Notes: a model not told the origin generated them from the sequence alone. 64,000 bases of DNA from Spirosoma arboris (GCF_009754945.1 NZ_WPIN01000017.1:62001-126000); one strand, 5' to 3'. Positions 42,927-52,286 are shown, counted from the first letter of the stretch. Numbers and translations are program-made.

Positions 42927-43286
42927 TTATACATATGGCCTTTTCATAACTGCTTTTTTGTTGTGAAGAGGCCAATAACTTTCTCTTGCCTGCCTAACCT
43001 CTTCGGCCTCCTCAAATTTCCCCCATTCTTCAAGGTGAGCTAGAAACACCTCGAACAACAACGCATGCACTTCTGGATTGATCGGATCTGGTATATACCT
43101 AATTCGTGTAATATTAGCCACGACATAAACCGACAGTCCTTTGGAGATTGTCTCATTATTGCCAATCTCATAAACTAGTCCATACCGATACAAAGGATAT
43201 TTAGTAACTAATTGATCAGTCCCCAACTGGGTGAAGCTCTGACGTGATGGGTCGTCATAAAGCTGAAAACGAAGAATGTATTGCAT
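42927..43286 (-). CDS. Hypothetical protein, 119 residues
   Basis: The frame encodes a soluble protein starting MQYILRFQLYDDPSRQSF and containing VVANITRIRYIPDPINPEVHALLFEVFL and a charged, helical C-terminus. It has no signal peptide and no motif I recognise. It lies alone and convergent to the nagB-like gene, 34 bases away. Codon use looks ordinary, so it is probably a real gene. Confidence 0.6.
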   Translation of the reverse strand: MQYILRFQLYDDPSRQSFTQLGTDQLVTKYPLYRYGLVYEIGNNETISKGLSVYVVANITRIRYIPDPINPEVHALLFEVFLAHLEEWGKFEEAEEVRQARESYWPLHNKKAVMKRPYV

Positions 43287-43830
43287 GATGTAGATTTAGA
43301 AGTATGCTTCATTTTACAAGAATATCTGGTAGGCTAAACCAGGAAAACAGCAGAAACCCCAATAAGGTATCCGTGTTTACCTACACTTTTTCAAAACTAA
43401 TTCTATAGAATAAGACCCCAAATCAAATGCCCTAGTTGCATTTATCGCTTATTTATTGAGTAAGCGGCAGTTAAAGGCAAGTTACTAATTGGCCCGATTA
43501 TTGCCTACTATATTTTCATAAGCAAGAAAAAACAGGCAACTTCTCTACAAATTGCATTAGTAGCTACACAAAACTAACCTAAATAAGATTAGTGACTACA
43601 TTTTTTATGTAAGTTATTCATTTTGAAATTATAAGTCTCCAAAAGACTTTCTCCATATTAGCCCATAAATAGCAAAAGCCCCGTCGAGTACGATGGGGCT
43701 TTTGCCGTTATAAACAAGTATAAACTATGCCATTGGTCTGGCTGTTCTAAACAAATAATTACATCAATTATATATTTTCACATTATTGGTATCAGTTAAC
43801 TTCTGTCAAAGAATTAAGCACTTGCTTAAC
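43287..43830. other. AT-rich intergenic region before the sigma-factor gene
   Basis: No gene is evident in about 540 bases. The only strong structure is the hairpin at 43672-43705, which probably ends the sigma-factor transcript coming from the right. Confidence 0.6.
43672..43705 (-). terminator. Hairpin downstream of the ECF sigma gene
   Basis: GCAAAAGCCCC (43672-43682) pairs perfectly with GGGGCTTTTGC (43695-43705). It lies about 125 bases past the sigma-factor stop. A small RNA ending here is an alternative. Confidence 0.6.
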
Positions 43831-44382
43831 TCAATCCACGGCTTGGCGTGTGTACAAATGTTGTACTTTTTCACGGCTCCGTTTCAACCGCATCTTAACC
43901 GCGCTGGGTTTAATATCGTATAACTGAGCAATTTCCTCAATACTCAGACCATCTTCATATTTAAGGCGTAATAAAGACCGCTCCTTATGCGAAAGCGTTT
44001 CCATAGCCTGCTTAACCATCAGAATCGATTCTTCATGCAGTTGAGCTTCCTGCGATTCGTCTACATATTGGTCAAGATTTTCAGTAATCCCGGTTGTATT
44101 AAACCGTTTGGCTAATCGAAGTTGATCAGCGCAGTAGTTATAGGCAATAGAATAAAGCCAGGTCGAAAAACTGGATCGCTGTTGAAATGCATTCAGTTTA
44201 TCGAATACTTTCAGAAAAATATCGTGGGTAAAGTCTTCCGCCTTTTCTGTGTCTTTAGTCATTGACAAACAGCGCTGGTACACCTTACCTACATACCGAT
44301 TATAGAGAGTCTCAAAACATTGATTAGGTTGGGTAGGCAAACATTGACGAATCATTTCTTCGTCAGTTAATGAAACAATCAT
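43831..44382 (-). CDS. ECF-type RNA polymerase sigma factor
   Basis: The 183-residue protein has sigma region 2 (about residues 25-95: FETLYNRYVGKVYQRCL, AEDFTHDIFLKVFDKL, FSTWLYSIAYNYCADQLR) and region 4 (about 125-178: LSHKERSLLRLKYEDGLSIEEIAQ, SAVKMRLKRSREKV). No anti-sigma factor gene adjoins it. Its targets are unknown. It has a long AT-rich upstream region. Confidence 0.93.
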   Translation of the reverse strand: MIVSLTDEEMIRQCLPTQPNQCFETLYNRYVGKVYQRCLSMTKDTEKAEDFTHDIFLKVFDKLNAFQQRSSFSTWLYSIAYNYCADQLRLAKRFNTTGITENLDQYVDESQEAQLHEESILMVKQAMETLSHKERSLLRLKYEDGLSIEEIAQLYDIKPSAVKMRLKRSREKVQHLYTRQAVD

Positions 44383-44692
44383 AACAAAATATAAAATATA
44401 AGTTAATGAATTTAAATATAATTAAACATTTAGCACATTCAATAAACTTTAGATTCATTTTCATTAATTAAGATACAATAAATCTATTAGGCGGTACATA
44501 TATTTTTACAACAAGGTGTGGGCTAGTTTTCCATCAATTTAGCTCACATAGGCCTAAGTCAAAAAGGAGGTTTTTATGAGGGATTTCAAGCTCTTTTAGC
44601 AGATTTTTCGAGTAGTAAGAACTCTATTTTGAGTGAACAAATAGCGGCTTATGTGTTATACACAAACCTAACAACTAACGAGCTTACCTGTC
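44383..44692. other. AT-rich divergent intergenic region with an SD-led mini-ORF
   Basis: The region separates the sigma gene from the BrkB-like operon. It holds a seven-codon frame (44576-44599) preceded by AAAAAGGAGG with five bases of spacing, a near-ideal Shine-Dalgarno, which is unusual in this organism group. Confidence 0.5.
44576..44599 (+). promoter_or_regulatory. Seven-codon leader ORF with a perfect Shine-Dalgarno
   Basis: AAGGAGG (44564-44570) precedes an ATG at 44576 that opens MRDFKLF and a stop. It lies 93 bases upstream of the next gene. A regulatory leader peptide is possible; chance is the alternative. Confidence 0.25.
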
Positions 44693-44917
44693 ATGAAATC
44701 GAAACGTACTGGCATTCTCGTGCCACAACCTATTCCCGATACTGAGTTTATAACCATTACAGAACACCACCTCAACGAGTGGCTACATTTATTGGATCAT
44801 TTGCAGGATGTCCATGCCCCAACCGATCAATTGGCCTATTGCCGAAATCAGGTGACCCGGCTCCAGCTTGAGCTATACCAGTTACGCAATACAAATTGGC
44901 GAGCAAACGTCAGTTAG
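44693..44917 (+). CDS. Hypothetical protein, 74 residues
   Basis: This small soluble protein (MKSKRTGILVPQPIPDTEF...) has a helical, Leu-rich C-terminal half (HHLNEWLHLLDHLQDVHAP, VTRLQLELYQLRN) that could form a coiled coil. Its end overlaps the reading frame of the BrkB-like gene, so the two are probably co-translated. No family is recognised. Confidence 0.55.
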   Translation: MKSKRTGILVPQPIPDTEFITITEHHLNEWLHLLDHLQDVHAPTDQLAYCRNQVTRLQLELYQLRNTNWRANVS

Positions 44918-45879
44918 CCTCAGTGAAAGTCAGCTTATCACCTCTAACGGCTTATTCAGTGAAAAAAGTAGCCCCTCTTCTTCTGCTCCTGAAACAAGCG
45001 TTCATTAACTTACAAGCCAATGATCCCATTCGAATGGCCGGGGCAACTGCGTTCTTTGCATTCTTTGCCTTGCCCCCCATTGTGCTCATTCTTAGTAGCG
45101 TACTTAGTCGCCTTTTCAATGATCGCTATCAACGTATTAGCGGTCAGCTATTTGATAAATTAGCTGAGCTGTTTGGGCCTAAAAGTGCCAATCAACTGGA
45201 AACTATTTCGCATCGTCTTCATCTTCCTAAGCCTAGCTTGCCTTTGACTATACTCAGTTTTATTCTGGTATTAGTGGCTTCAACAACCTTATTTGCTATT
45301 CTTAAAAACTCCCTCAATCAACTTTGGAATATCAAAAAGAAATCAGAACGCAGCTTCCTGCTTATTCTGCTCGATAAGCTCATTGCTCTGGCTATTATCC
45401 TTGGCTCAGGCTTCTTGTTCAGCTTATCATTAGCCTTAGAGCAACTTACAGCGCAACTAAGTGCGAAGTGGTCATTTCCTTCATTCGCCTATTATCAGGA
45501 CGTGACCAATCTTGGTCACTTTTTTGCTTCTATACTCATTCGTATGATCTGGTTTGCTATGCTGTTTAAGTTTTTACCAGATGTCAGAATTTCCTGGCGC
45601 GCTGTATGGCCGGGTGCGCTTTTTACCAGTATTTTATTTAAAGCTGGTGAAGTTATCTTAGATAATCTACTGATTAATAGCTCGATAGGCACCTTATATG
45701 GCACTTCGGGAGCCATCATTTTATTGCTATTATTTGTTTTCTATGCGTCATTGCTTTTCTATTATGGAGCCGCCTTTACTCGTCAGTATGGTGAATGGAT
45801 TCATTTAGCAGTCGAGCCCAACAGCCAGGCAGTAGCCTATACTATTACAGAAGTTGACTCTTCCAACACAAACGTATAG
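44896..45879 (+). CDS. YihY/BrkB-family inner-membrane protein
   Basis: The 327-residue protein has six hydrophobic helices and the family segment NDPIRMAGATAFFAFFALPPIVLILSSVL near residue 50, then FKFLPDVRISWRAVWPGALFTSILF near 225. Members are often annotated as tRNA-processing RNase BN-like, which is outdated; their function is unclear. No ATG is available before residue 47. Start candidates are TTG at 44896, which overlaps the upstream gene, or GTG at 44923. Confidence 0.88.
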   Translation: MASKRQLASVKVSLSPLTAYSVKKVAPLLLLLKQAFINLQANDPIRMAGATAFFAFFALPPIVLILSSVLSRLFNDRYQRISGQLFDKLAELFGPKSANQLETISHRLHLPKPSLPLTILSFILVLVASTTLFAILKNSLNQLWNIKKKSERSFLLILLDKLIALAIILGSGFLFSLSLALEQLTAQLSAKWSFPSFAYYQDVTNLGHFFASILIRMIWFAMLFKFLPDVRISWRAVWPGALFTSILFKAGEVILDNLLINSSIGTLYGTSGAIILLLLFVFYASLLFYYGAAFTRQYGEWIHLAVEPNSQAVAYTITEVDSSNTNV

Positions 45880-46180
45880 CCTATTTTTTCTTAATAAATT
45901 AACTATCGTTCTGTTGATTGTGACGATCAGTAGGTTACATCGTCTATGTATAGAATTTGTAAATCAATAAGCTTATAGAGTGCCTTTGAAGGTAGCTTAT
46001 TCACTCTATCACAAATCCTGCCTAGGTAACTGGTAACGTATGTCAAAAGCAATGAATTGAGTTACAACCTTCTCTAAATCAGCACAACTACTAGGAATTC
46101 AGCTACAATTAATCCTATTAATAAACCCTATTAATGGAGTCAATTTAAATTACAATCAATTTATTCTCCATATATACATT
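45880..46180. other. Intergenic region with a weak hairpin
   Basis: ATAGAGTG (45975-45982) and CACTCTAT (46002-46009) form an 8-bp stem after the BrkB-like gene. Otherwise the DNA is AT-rich and shows no gene. Confidence 0.45.
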
Positions 46181-46291
46181 ATGGCTACGAAGAAAAATAT
46201 CCTTGTACCTGGCCCCTGGACTCTTGTATTTGCTATATCAGCTTACTTGTTCTGGATGACGATTAAATGGATCTGGCATTTAATCGTTTAA
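46181..46291 (+). CDS. 36-residue single-span membrane mini-protein
   Basis: MATKKNILVPGPWTLVFAIS... has a basic N-terminus and one helix rich in aromatic residues (about residues 12-35). The shape is typical of small membrane proteins. It is not recognised. Confidence 0.4.
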   Translation: MATKKNILVPGPWTLVFAISAYLFWMTIKWIWHLIV

Positions 46292-46357
46292 TTCGCTTGT
46301 ATTCCCTCCTCACAACAGTTTAGTATAAAATCTATTTCTTTTACACGAGTAAATATA

Positions 46358-46627
46358 TTATTCTGCCGAAGTATTCATAATTAACCAGTCTTTTACCTCA
46401 CAAAGCATGAGAGCTGCCGACTTTCTGGTAGCCTCTACTTCGCTATCAAGTTGCTGAAGACGAGTCTTTACAGCTCCTGACAAATTGAGTAGTACGCTAT
46501 ATTCGTTGATATTTTGGGGGCCTGTGGGCAACTCACGGCCCGAAAAGAAATCGACTAATTCCTGGTGTTCACGACTAAGATCCATAACACGAAAGTAGGT
46601 AGTCAAGCCCTTAGTACCATAAGGCAT
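46358..46627 (-). CDS. Hypothetical protein, 89 residues
   Basis: The frame encodes a mainly helical soluble protein (LSREHQELVDFFSGRELP..., LSGAVKTRLQQLDSEVEATRKSAALMLCEV). A later ATG at 46585 (MDLSREHQEL) may be the true start. It lies just downstream of a CheY-like regulator on the same strand. No known motif is visible. Confidence 0.5.
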   Translation of the reverse strand: MPYGTKGLTTYFRVMDLSREHQELVDFFSGRELPTGPQNINEYSVLLNLSGAVKTRLQQLDSEVEATRKSAALMLCEVKDWLIMNTSAE

Positions 46628-46763
46628 CAGGACAAAAAAGCACCTATTAACAAACGCAAATCGCCAAGCGACTGATTCTGATTACAATACGTTTTGGGGA
46701 AGTATTACTACTAGTTAATGTAGCTGCCTACTACCACAGCTCGGCTCAAATCCCTACTACTGG

Positions 46764-47192
46764 CTACGTTAGCTGACTATTAGGATGCAAGCAAGTCTGC
46801 CAGTAGTCGATAATTAGCTTAATTTGTTGATAGAAGCCCGTATAATTGGCTGATTTTTGATAAAACCCTTGCACTGTGGCGTCATAAGCCATGTTAACAA
46901 GTGCCTTATTAGCTGCTGTAGTTAAAAATACGAAAGGTATTGCCTTCCGCCTTAAATAATCACTTCCATTGATTCGCTGCCGTAGCTCAATACCATTCAT
47001 GATTGGCATATTAATGTCACATAGAATCAAGAAAGGCTGTTCTGAGGTGATTTCCAGATAATTGAGGGCATCTTGTCCATTAGAAAAGAAAACAAGTTGA
47101 TTTGGAATAGCCAGACTCTGAATAACTTCCCGAATGAGATATTGATCATCAATATCATCTTCTACCGAAATAATAGGCCCTATCAACGACAT
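46764..47192 (-). CDS. Single-domain response regulator (CheY/Rcp1-like)
   Basis: The 142-residue protein is a lone receiver domain. It has the acidic pair in SVEDDIDDQYLI near residue 13, the phosphoacceptor Asp in LILCDINMPIMNGIEL near residue 59, and the conserved Thr and Lys in FLTTA and FYQKS. It has no output domain, so it acts by protein contact. No kinase is nearby. Such stand-alone receivers are common in Cytophagales. Confidence 0.92.
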   Translation of the reverse strand: MSLIGPIISVEDDIDDQYLIREVIQSLAIPNQLVFFSNGQDALNYLEITSEQPFLILCDINMPIMNGIELRQRINGSDYLRRKAIPFVFLTTAANKALVNMAYDATVQGFYQKSANYTGFYQQIKLIIDYWQTCLHPNSQLT

Positions 47193-47513
47193 TATGAAGC
47201 TTGATTACAATTTCCAAATTTTGACATATGGCGCAACTATATACTCAACCAAATTAGCAAACAGCTTGTCGTTTTCAAAATCCATAGTGAGCTATGGCCT
47301 GAATTTAGTAACTTGCCACTATTGCCTTATCTTTTCAACACAGAAAAGCCAATACAGTTATTGAAGCTATTTAAACTTTCTAAAATGAAGCCATAATCCT
47401 TTTTTATTGCCATTCTGCCTGATTCAAGATCGAATGTCCAATAAATAGTCTCCTTTTAAGGAAAAGTTTAAAAGTTTATTAAAGTGAGATATTAGTCATA
47501 AAAACCAACCTAA
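47193..47513. other. Divergent intergenic region
   Basis: About 320 AT-rich bases lie between the receiver gene and the next plus-strand gene. I see no gene, no clear hairpin and no perfect promoter motif. Confidence 0.5.
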
Positions 47514-47747
47514 ATGATGTCAATGAATCCATTTATCAACTTGAAGAGATCGTCGCAGTACGGAGGAGTAGAAGAATACGTGGTCAATGTCAATCACATT
47601 GTACGAATTGTCAAATCAGTCACCGGAAGTCAAGTCTTTACGCTGGCAGGAGAGTTTTTTTGCGATGAAAATCCGAGCCAAATCACCGTGATGATTAAAC
47701 GTGCTTTTGATCTGATTCGGGGAGTTTCGTCTGATACACAACCCTAA
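47514..47747 (+). CDS. Hypothetical protein, 77 residues
   Basis: MMSMNPFINLKRSSQYGGVEEYVVNVNHIVRIVKSVTGSQVFTL... is a small beta-rich protein with a helical end (PSQITVMIKRAFDLIRG). The VNVNHIVRI pattern recalls short FlbD- or LytTR-like strands, but this is not enough to assign a family. The second or third Met may be the start. Confidence 0.55.
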   Translation: MMSMNPFINLKRSSQYGGVEEYVVNVNHIVRIVKSVTGSQVFTLAGEFFCDENPSQITVMIKRAFDLIRGVSSDTQP

Positions 47748-48099
47748 AATACACCGCAGCAGAGCTATCTATTCAACAAGTCGGCATCCGCTTAACGATC
47801 AGGAATAATTTTCAGCGAGGCAGCTCCTGATCGTCGAAGATAGTCATGATTATGGCTGCTAATCCAGCATGGTTTGCAAGCCATCTTACCCGTTGAAAGC
47901 TGATCTAGATGGCCACTATTTAAGAATGGGTGGCCTATTCTCATCTCCCCTTCGCTCAGAAAAGCGTTACGATTAAATCTATTATCCCCTCAGTTTAGTT
48001 TGTTGATTTATAAAGCTTTTTTAACTCTTACAAGTTAATAAAAGGCGAAAATTTCGTTATACTATTATAGAAGACTACTTGTAGGCGATTTAATTTAAC
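47748..48099. other. Intergenic region with a 9-bp hairpin
   Basis: CGATCAGGA (47796-47804) pairs with TCCTGATCG (47825-47833), about 50 bases after the previous stop, without a T tract. The rest shows no gene. Confidence 0.5.
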
Positions 48100-48351
48100 A
48101 TGACTCTTACATTTGCTCAATATAGTATCCTTAAGGCCACTATTAGAGGAGTGACTTATAGGCAATTGGAACAGGAAACTAGCTTTAATCACTTGATAAT
48201 TAATTACTATATCAAGGGATTGCTAGCCATTGGTCTGATTAAAAAGGGGACTGAAACCTCCAGTTACCAATTGACAGATGAAGGGGAAAATTGTATTGAT
48301 GAGTATGAACGAGCCAATCCGGCCCTAATTATTAAACCGGATAGTAACTAG
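48100..48351 (+). CDS. Small winged-helix-like protein
   Basis: The 83-residue protein reads like a single winged-helix domain. A helix-turn-helix pattern (VTYRQLEQETSFNHLIINYYIKGLLAIGLIKKG) is followed by a wing (SSYQLTDEGENCIDEYE). It could be a small transcription regulator. Its stop directly abuts the stop of the convergent peptide transporter gene, with no gap. The regulator reading is inference from pattern. Confidence 0.6.
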   Translation: MTLTFAQYSILKATIRGVTYRQLEQETSFNHLIINYYIKGLLAIGLIKKGTETSSYQLTDEGENCIDEYERANPALIIKPDSN

Positions 48352-49857
48352 TTACTCAATACCACCCATCCATTTTTTCAGGGGTTTTGCCAACAGTAAT
48401 AACAGGAACCCGAACCCTAAGCTAAAATAGGCAACGCTCTGAAACATAGCTGGCATTTGTTGCACGTTTTCCTCGTCAAAACCACCCGCAAATAGCCCTG
48501 CAATTAAATTACCCAACGACGTACCAACAAACCAGATACCCATCAACTGGCTGGTGTACCGTTTAGGTGCTAATTTGGAGAATGCGCTCAGACCCACCGG
48601 ACTCAGGAACAGCTCGCCAAGGGTGAAAAACAGGTAGGTGAACGACAGGTACAGGGGTGATGTACGTGTGCCTGTCAGCGCTATTTTAGAAGCGACAACC
48701 ATGACAACGTATGCCAGTCCAAGCAGCAGGAGGCTCGTAGCGAATTTGGCAGGAACCGAATAATTCAGCTTTCGATTAGCCAGAAAAACCCACAGCATGG
48801 CCAGAATAGGCGAAAAAATGAGAATGAAGGCAGGGTTAAGGTTTTGAAACCAGCTCGACGGCATCTCCCACCCAAACAGACTAAGGTTGGTATAGCGATC
48901 CGCAAATATTTGTAACGATGAGCCTTGCTGTTCATTTCCTGCCCAGAACAAAGCCGATGCCAGAAAGAAAACAAACAAAACAGCTATCCGCTTTTTTTCT
49001 ACACTATCTAGCCCACCGGCTACCAGAATGTACACAAAGTAACTCACGGCAATCAATGAAATAATGGTGCCCATCGCCCGCGCCAGTCCCTGCGCAGTGG
49101 TCATATCTATAGTACCAGTCAATTGGAGCGACCCTAGTACCACGATTAAAAAAACTAAAAAGGCCAGGAGCGATCGGTTACCCGTCTGAGATTTTGGGCC
49201 ATCTACTGTTGGTCGGACTACATAATTGCCATATTCACCAAGAAATCGCTGTCCGAAAACCCGGAATGTAACCAGACCCAATGCCATCGCTACGGCAGCA
49301 GCCCCAAAACCATAATGCCAGCCAACTCGCTGCCCCAGATACCCAACTGTAAAAATGCCGAGCAAAGAGCCCAGGTTTATACCCATGTAGAAAATGGAGA
49401 AAGCAGCATCTTTACGCGCTCCTCCTTCAGGATATAACTCTCCAACAACGCTACTAATGTTCGGTTTCAACAGACCTGTGCCCATAGCAACTGTACAGAG
49501 ACCTGTATAGAATAAACCCGGCCCGGATGGAATGGCTAGGATGATGTGGCCAAGCATGATTATTAATCCACCATACCAGATGGACTTCCGCTGCCCCAGA
49601 ATTGTATCGGCAATAAAGCCGCCCGGTAAGGAAAGTAAATAAACAGACGCCGTATAAATGCCATAAATAGCTGCTCCTTCGGTTTCGTTCAACCCCAAAC
49701 CACCCCGCACATTGTCGATCAGAAATAGGAGTAGAATGGCCCTCATTCCGTAATAGCTGAATCGCTCCCACATCTCTGTAAAAAACAGGACAAAAAGGCC
49801 TATAGGATGACCGAAGAGGGTAGCATTGCTAACGGGTTTTTCAATAGTAGCTTCCAT
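48352..49857 (-). CDS. POT/PTR-family proton-dependent peptide transporter
   Basis: The 501-residue protein has 12-14 hydrophobic helices and the family motif ETLFGHPIG-like N-terminus followed by FFTEMWERFSYYGMRAILL, which contains the ExxERFxYY proton-coupling motif. GGFIADTILGQRKSIWYGG and the second signature KDAAFSIFYMGINLGSLLG are present too. It imports di- and tripeptides with protons across the inner membrane. It is a single gene, convergent with the small winged-helix gene. Confidence 0.94.
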   Translation of the reverse strand: MEATIEKPVSNATLFGHPIGLFVLFFTEMWERFSYYGMRAILLLFLIDNVRGGLGLNETEGAAIYGIYTASVYLLSLPGGFIADTILGQRKSIWYGGLIIMLGHIILAIPSGPGLFYTGLCTVAMGTGLLKPNISSVVGELYPEGGARKDAAFSIFYMGINLGSLLGIFTVGYLGQRVGWHYGFGAAAVAMALGLVTFRVFGQRFLGEYGNYVVRPTVDGPKSQTGNRSLLAFLVFLIVVLGSLQLTGTIDMTTAQGLARAMGTIISLIAVSYFVYILVAGGLDSVEKKRIAVLFVFFLASALFWAGNEQQGSSLQIFADRYTNLSLFGWEMPSSWFQNLNPAFILIFSPILAMLWVFLANRKLNYSVPAKFATSLLLLGLAYVVMVVASKIALTGTRTSPLYLSFTYLFFTLGELFLSPVGLSAFSKLAPKRYTSQLMGIWFVGTSLGNLIAGLFAGGFDEENVQQMPAMFQSVAYFSLGFGFLLLLLAKPLKKWMGGIE

Positions 49858-49954
49858 AGAGTTGGGCTAACAGGTCAATTTGCCGAAGAATATGTGTAAA
49901 TAACGGGCAAAATAGCTGTAAAGATACCTTCAACATCCGAAAGCAGCAAAGCAC

Positions 49955-50917
49955 TTAATAGGTCGGATCAAATTCCCACAAATCATCGAAACGGGTATTA
50001 CCGTTTGAACCCGTAGTTATATAGCCTTTTTGGCCAATCGCAAACCCGACGGCTTTCGACCGTGATGATCCTTCAAAAGGCCTTTGCTCTGTCCAGAAAT
50101 CGGTAACTGAGTTATAAACCAGAACCTGTCTCCCACCCGATCCCGTTACGAAATAACCTGTATTGTCGATCGAAAAACCTACAGCACCCGAACTCGCAGA
50201 AATTGCATCAGGAATATTCCGACGTTGCGTCCAGATGTTATTATCAGGATCATACATCCAGAAATCGCTAAGATTGACATTCTGAGAACTTCCTGCCCCA
50301 ACATACGCAAGATTATTGATCACAAACGCTGCTGCCCCAACACGTGCAGGCCCACCAATATATTTCCGCTCTGTCCATTGATTAGCCGAGGAATTATATC
50401 GCCAGAGATCGGCCCGTTCACTCCCATCGAAACCTAGTGCTACAAAGCCCAGGTCATACATGCTAAAGGCCGTTGCCGAACGCCGGGCCGAACCACTGAA
50501 ATCAGCAATACGTTTCCAGGCATTTGTTGTCGGATCATATTCATAGAAGTCCCGAAGCAAGTTTCCTTGAGCGTCCATCCCCGTCCCTAGGTATCCTTTT
50601 TTTGATCTGGTGGCAAAAGCAACGGCTTCGCTCCGGGCTTTGCCGGGGAAATCGGCTACCTGTGTCCAGGCATTTCGAGAGGGATCGTATTTCCAGAAAT
50701 CAGCCAGCGAGTTATTCGATACATCCAGTCCGGTTCCAATGTAGGCTATATTTCCAATCGTAAAGGAAACAGCTGCACTCCGAGCTGGCCCTTCTAATTC
50801 AGCCCGTATATTCCAATCGCCTGTCGACGGTGATAGTGATATGGATTGCGGTGTACATTGTTGCAGCAAAAGGAATAAGCCCAGACCTATACTACGTACT
50901 ATAGCGTTGACTTTCAT
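49955..50917 (-). CDS. Kelch-repeat lipoprotein
   Basis: The 320-residue protein has a lipoprotein signal (LGLFLLLQQCTPQ) and about six kelch repeats of the form FTIGNIAYIGTG...DFWKYDPSRNAWTQVADFPG, which together build a beta propeller. No enzyme motif is present. It is likely surface- or periplasm-anchored and binds a partner or ligand. It is monocistronic, divergent from the M23 peptidase gene. Confidence 0.9.
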   Translation of the reverse strand: MKVNAIVRSIGLGLFLLLQQCTPQSISLSPSTGDWNIRAELEGPARSAAVSFTIGNIAYIGTGLDVSNNSLADFWKYDPSRNAWTQVADFPGKARSEAVAFATRSKKGYLGTGMDAQGNLLRDFYEYDPTTNAWKRIADFSGSARRSATAFSMYDLGFVALGFDGSERADLWRYNSSANQWTERKYIGGPARVGAAAFVINNLAYVGAGSSQNVNLSDFWMYDPDNNIWTQRRNIPDAISASSGAVGFSIDNTGYFVTGSGGRQVLVYNSVTDFWTEQRPFEGSSRSKAVGFAIGQKGYITTGSNGNTRFDDLWEFDPTY

Positions 50918-51028
50918 AGCGTTAAAAGGATTGGTTTAGGATAAATCATTTTTTCATAGACATAACCGATTGGCGTTAGTCAGACTTGGCCTATTTTGGG
51001 GTATTGTTTGTTTAATCTGAGCTTGCCA

Positions 51029-51688
51029 ATGCTTCTTCCTTTCGACTTCAAGAAAGATCCTTACCTAATTCTGGACTTTTCAGCCACCAACCCTGACCTC
51101 AGTTCCGAACACCGGCTAGGCCTCGACCTGACAGATACCACCAGTTTCACCAACTATGTATTTGGTAAGATAAAAGCAGCGGGCGCCAAAGTAGGTGTAG
51201 GTGGCTACAACGAACACCGGGTTATTTACCGTCGAAGTCCCCATTTCAATACGTCTGTCGATGAACCCCGCGAGATTCACCTCGGCATCGATTTCTGGGT
51301 AGATTCCGGAACGCCTGTCTTCGCACCATTGGCAGGTACTGTACATAGTTTTCGAGACAATGCAAACTTCGGCGACTACGGCCCAACGATTATTTTGGAA
51401 CACGTAATAGATAGTAAACCTCTTTATAGTCTTTATGGCCATCTGACCCGTCAATCGCTGGATGGGTTGTATGAAGGAAAAGAATTTAATGCGGGGGAGA
51501 AACTTGCCGAAATTGGTCCCTACCCCGAAAACGGCGACTGGCCTCCGCATCTCCATTTCCAACTCATGACTGATATGCTTGGTTTGAAAGGCGACTTCCC
51601 CGGTGTGTGTTCAGTAGCCGATCGAGCGAAATTTCTATTCATTTGCCCTAATCCCAATAGCTTACTCGCTATTGCCGGACTAGGTTGA
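51029..51688 (+). CDS. M23-family peptidase
   Basis: From the ATG at 51029 the protein has 219 residues; a TTG at 50996 would add 11. It has the LytM-type zinc site HLGIDFW, LYSLYGHL and HLHFQLM. No signal peptide is visible, so either it acts inside the cell or the start is misjudged. In Bacteroidota similar M23 domains occur N-terminally fused to aminotransferases. This one is stand-alone. Confidence 0.88.
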   Translation: MLLPFDFKKDPYLILDFSATNPDLSSEHRLGLDLTDTTSFTNYVFGKIKAAGAKVGVGGYNEHRVIYRRSPHFNTSVDEPREIHLGIDFWVDSGTPVFAPLAGTVHSFRDNANFGDYGPTIILEHVIDSKPLYSLYGHLTRQSLDGLYEGKEFNAGEKLAEIGPYPENGDWPPHLHFQLMTDMLGLKGDFPGVCSVADRAKFLFICPNPNSLLAIAGLG

Positions 51689-51720
51689 TCTACAGAGTCC
51701 ATTTCCTATCAAATCAATTC

Positions 51721-51763
51721 TTTCAAAATATTTTGAAATTACAGAAACTACAGTTTACCTTTG
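51721..51763 (+). promoter_or_regulatory. GbsR-gene promoter with 18-bp perfect palindrome
   Basis: TTG (51733-51735), 20 bases, then a perfect TACCTTTG (51756-51763) lies only 4 bases before the start codon, so the mRNA is probably leaderless or nearly so. The perfect palindrome TTTCAAAATATTTTGAAA (51721-51738) covers the TTG and is a strong candidate for an autoregulatory operator. Confidence 0.75.
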
Positions 51764-51767
51764 CATT

Positions 51768-52268
51768 ATGACATTTGACGAAGCCAAAGATAAATTCATT
51801 CATACCTGGGGTACACTAGCTACCCAGTGGGGTATCAATCGCTCAATGGCACAATTACATGCGTTATTGCTTATTGCCCCAGAGCCCTTGGCAACGGAAG
51901 ATGTTATGGAACAATTGCAAATTTCGCGCGGCAACGCTAGTATGAATCTCCGAGACCTGATGGATTGGGGCCTGATTTACAAACAGTTAAAACCAGGCGA
52001 ACGCCGGGAGTTTTTTATGGCTGAGAAAGACATCTGGAAAGTAGCCCGACAAGTGGCAAAAGAACGCCGTCGCCGGGAAATTACACCTGTTGTTGACGTA
52101 CTGAACGAACTGAAAATGATTTCAACCGACACACCCGAAGCACAGGAATTCCAACGGGTGATGGAAGGATTAAGCAGCGTAGTCGGCTTTGCCGATAGTA
52201 CCCTCAATGCCGTAATTAAAGCAGAAGAGAACTGGCTGATGAGTCAGTTCATAAAGGTTTTTCGGTGA
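51768..52268 (+). CDS. GbsR/MarR-family transcriptional regulator
   Basis: The 166-residue protein has a winged-helix DNA-binding domain at about residues 15-85 (SMAQLHALLLIAPEPLATEDVMEQLQISRGNASMNLRDLMDWGLIYK) and C-terminal dimerisation helices, as in the GbsR group. It has a palindrome over its own promoter, and a similar dyad precedes the downstream DCC-family gene. It therefore probably represses itself and that gene. The inducing signal is unknown. Confidence 0.9.
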   Translation: MTFDEAKDKFIHTWGTLATQWGINRSMAQLHALLLIAPEPLATEDVMEQLQISRGNASMNLRDLMDWGLIYKQLKPGERREFFMAEKDIWKVARQVAKERRRREITPVVDVLNELKMISTDTPEAQEFQRVMEGLSSVVGFADSTLNAVIKAEENWLMSQFIKVFR

Positions 52269-52286
52269 TATTTTTTTATGAAAATC

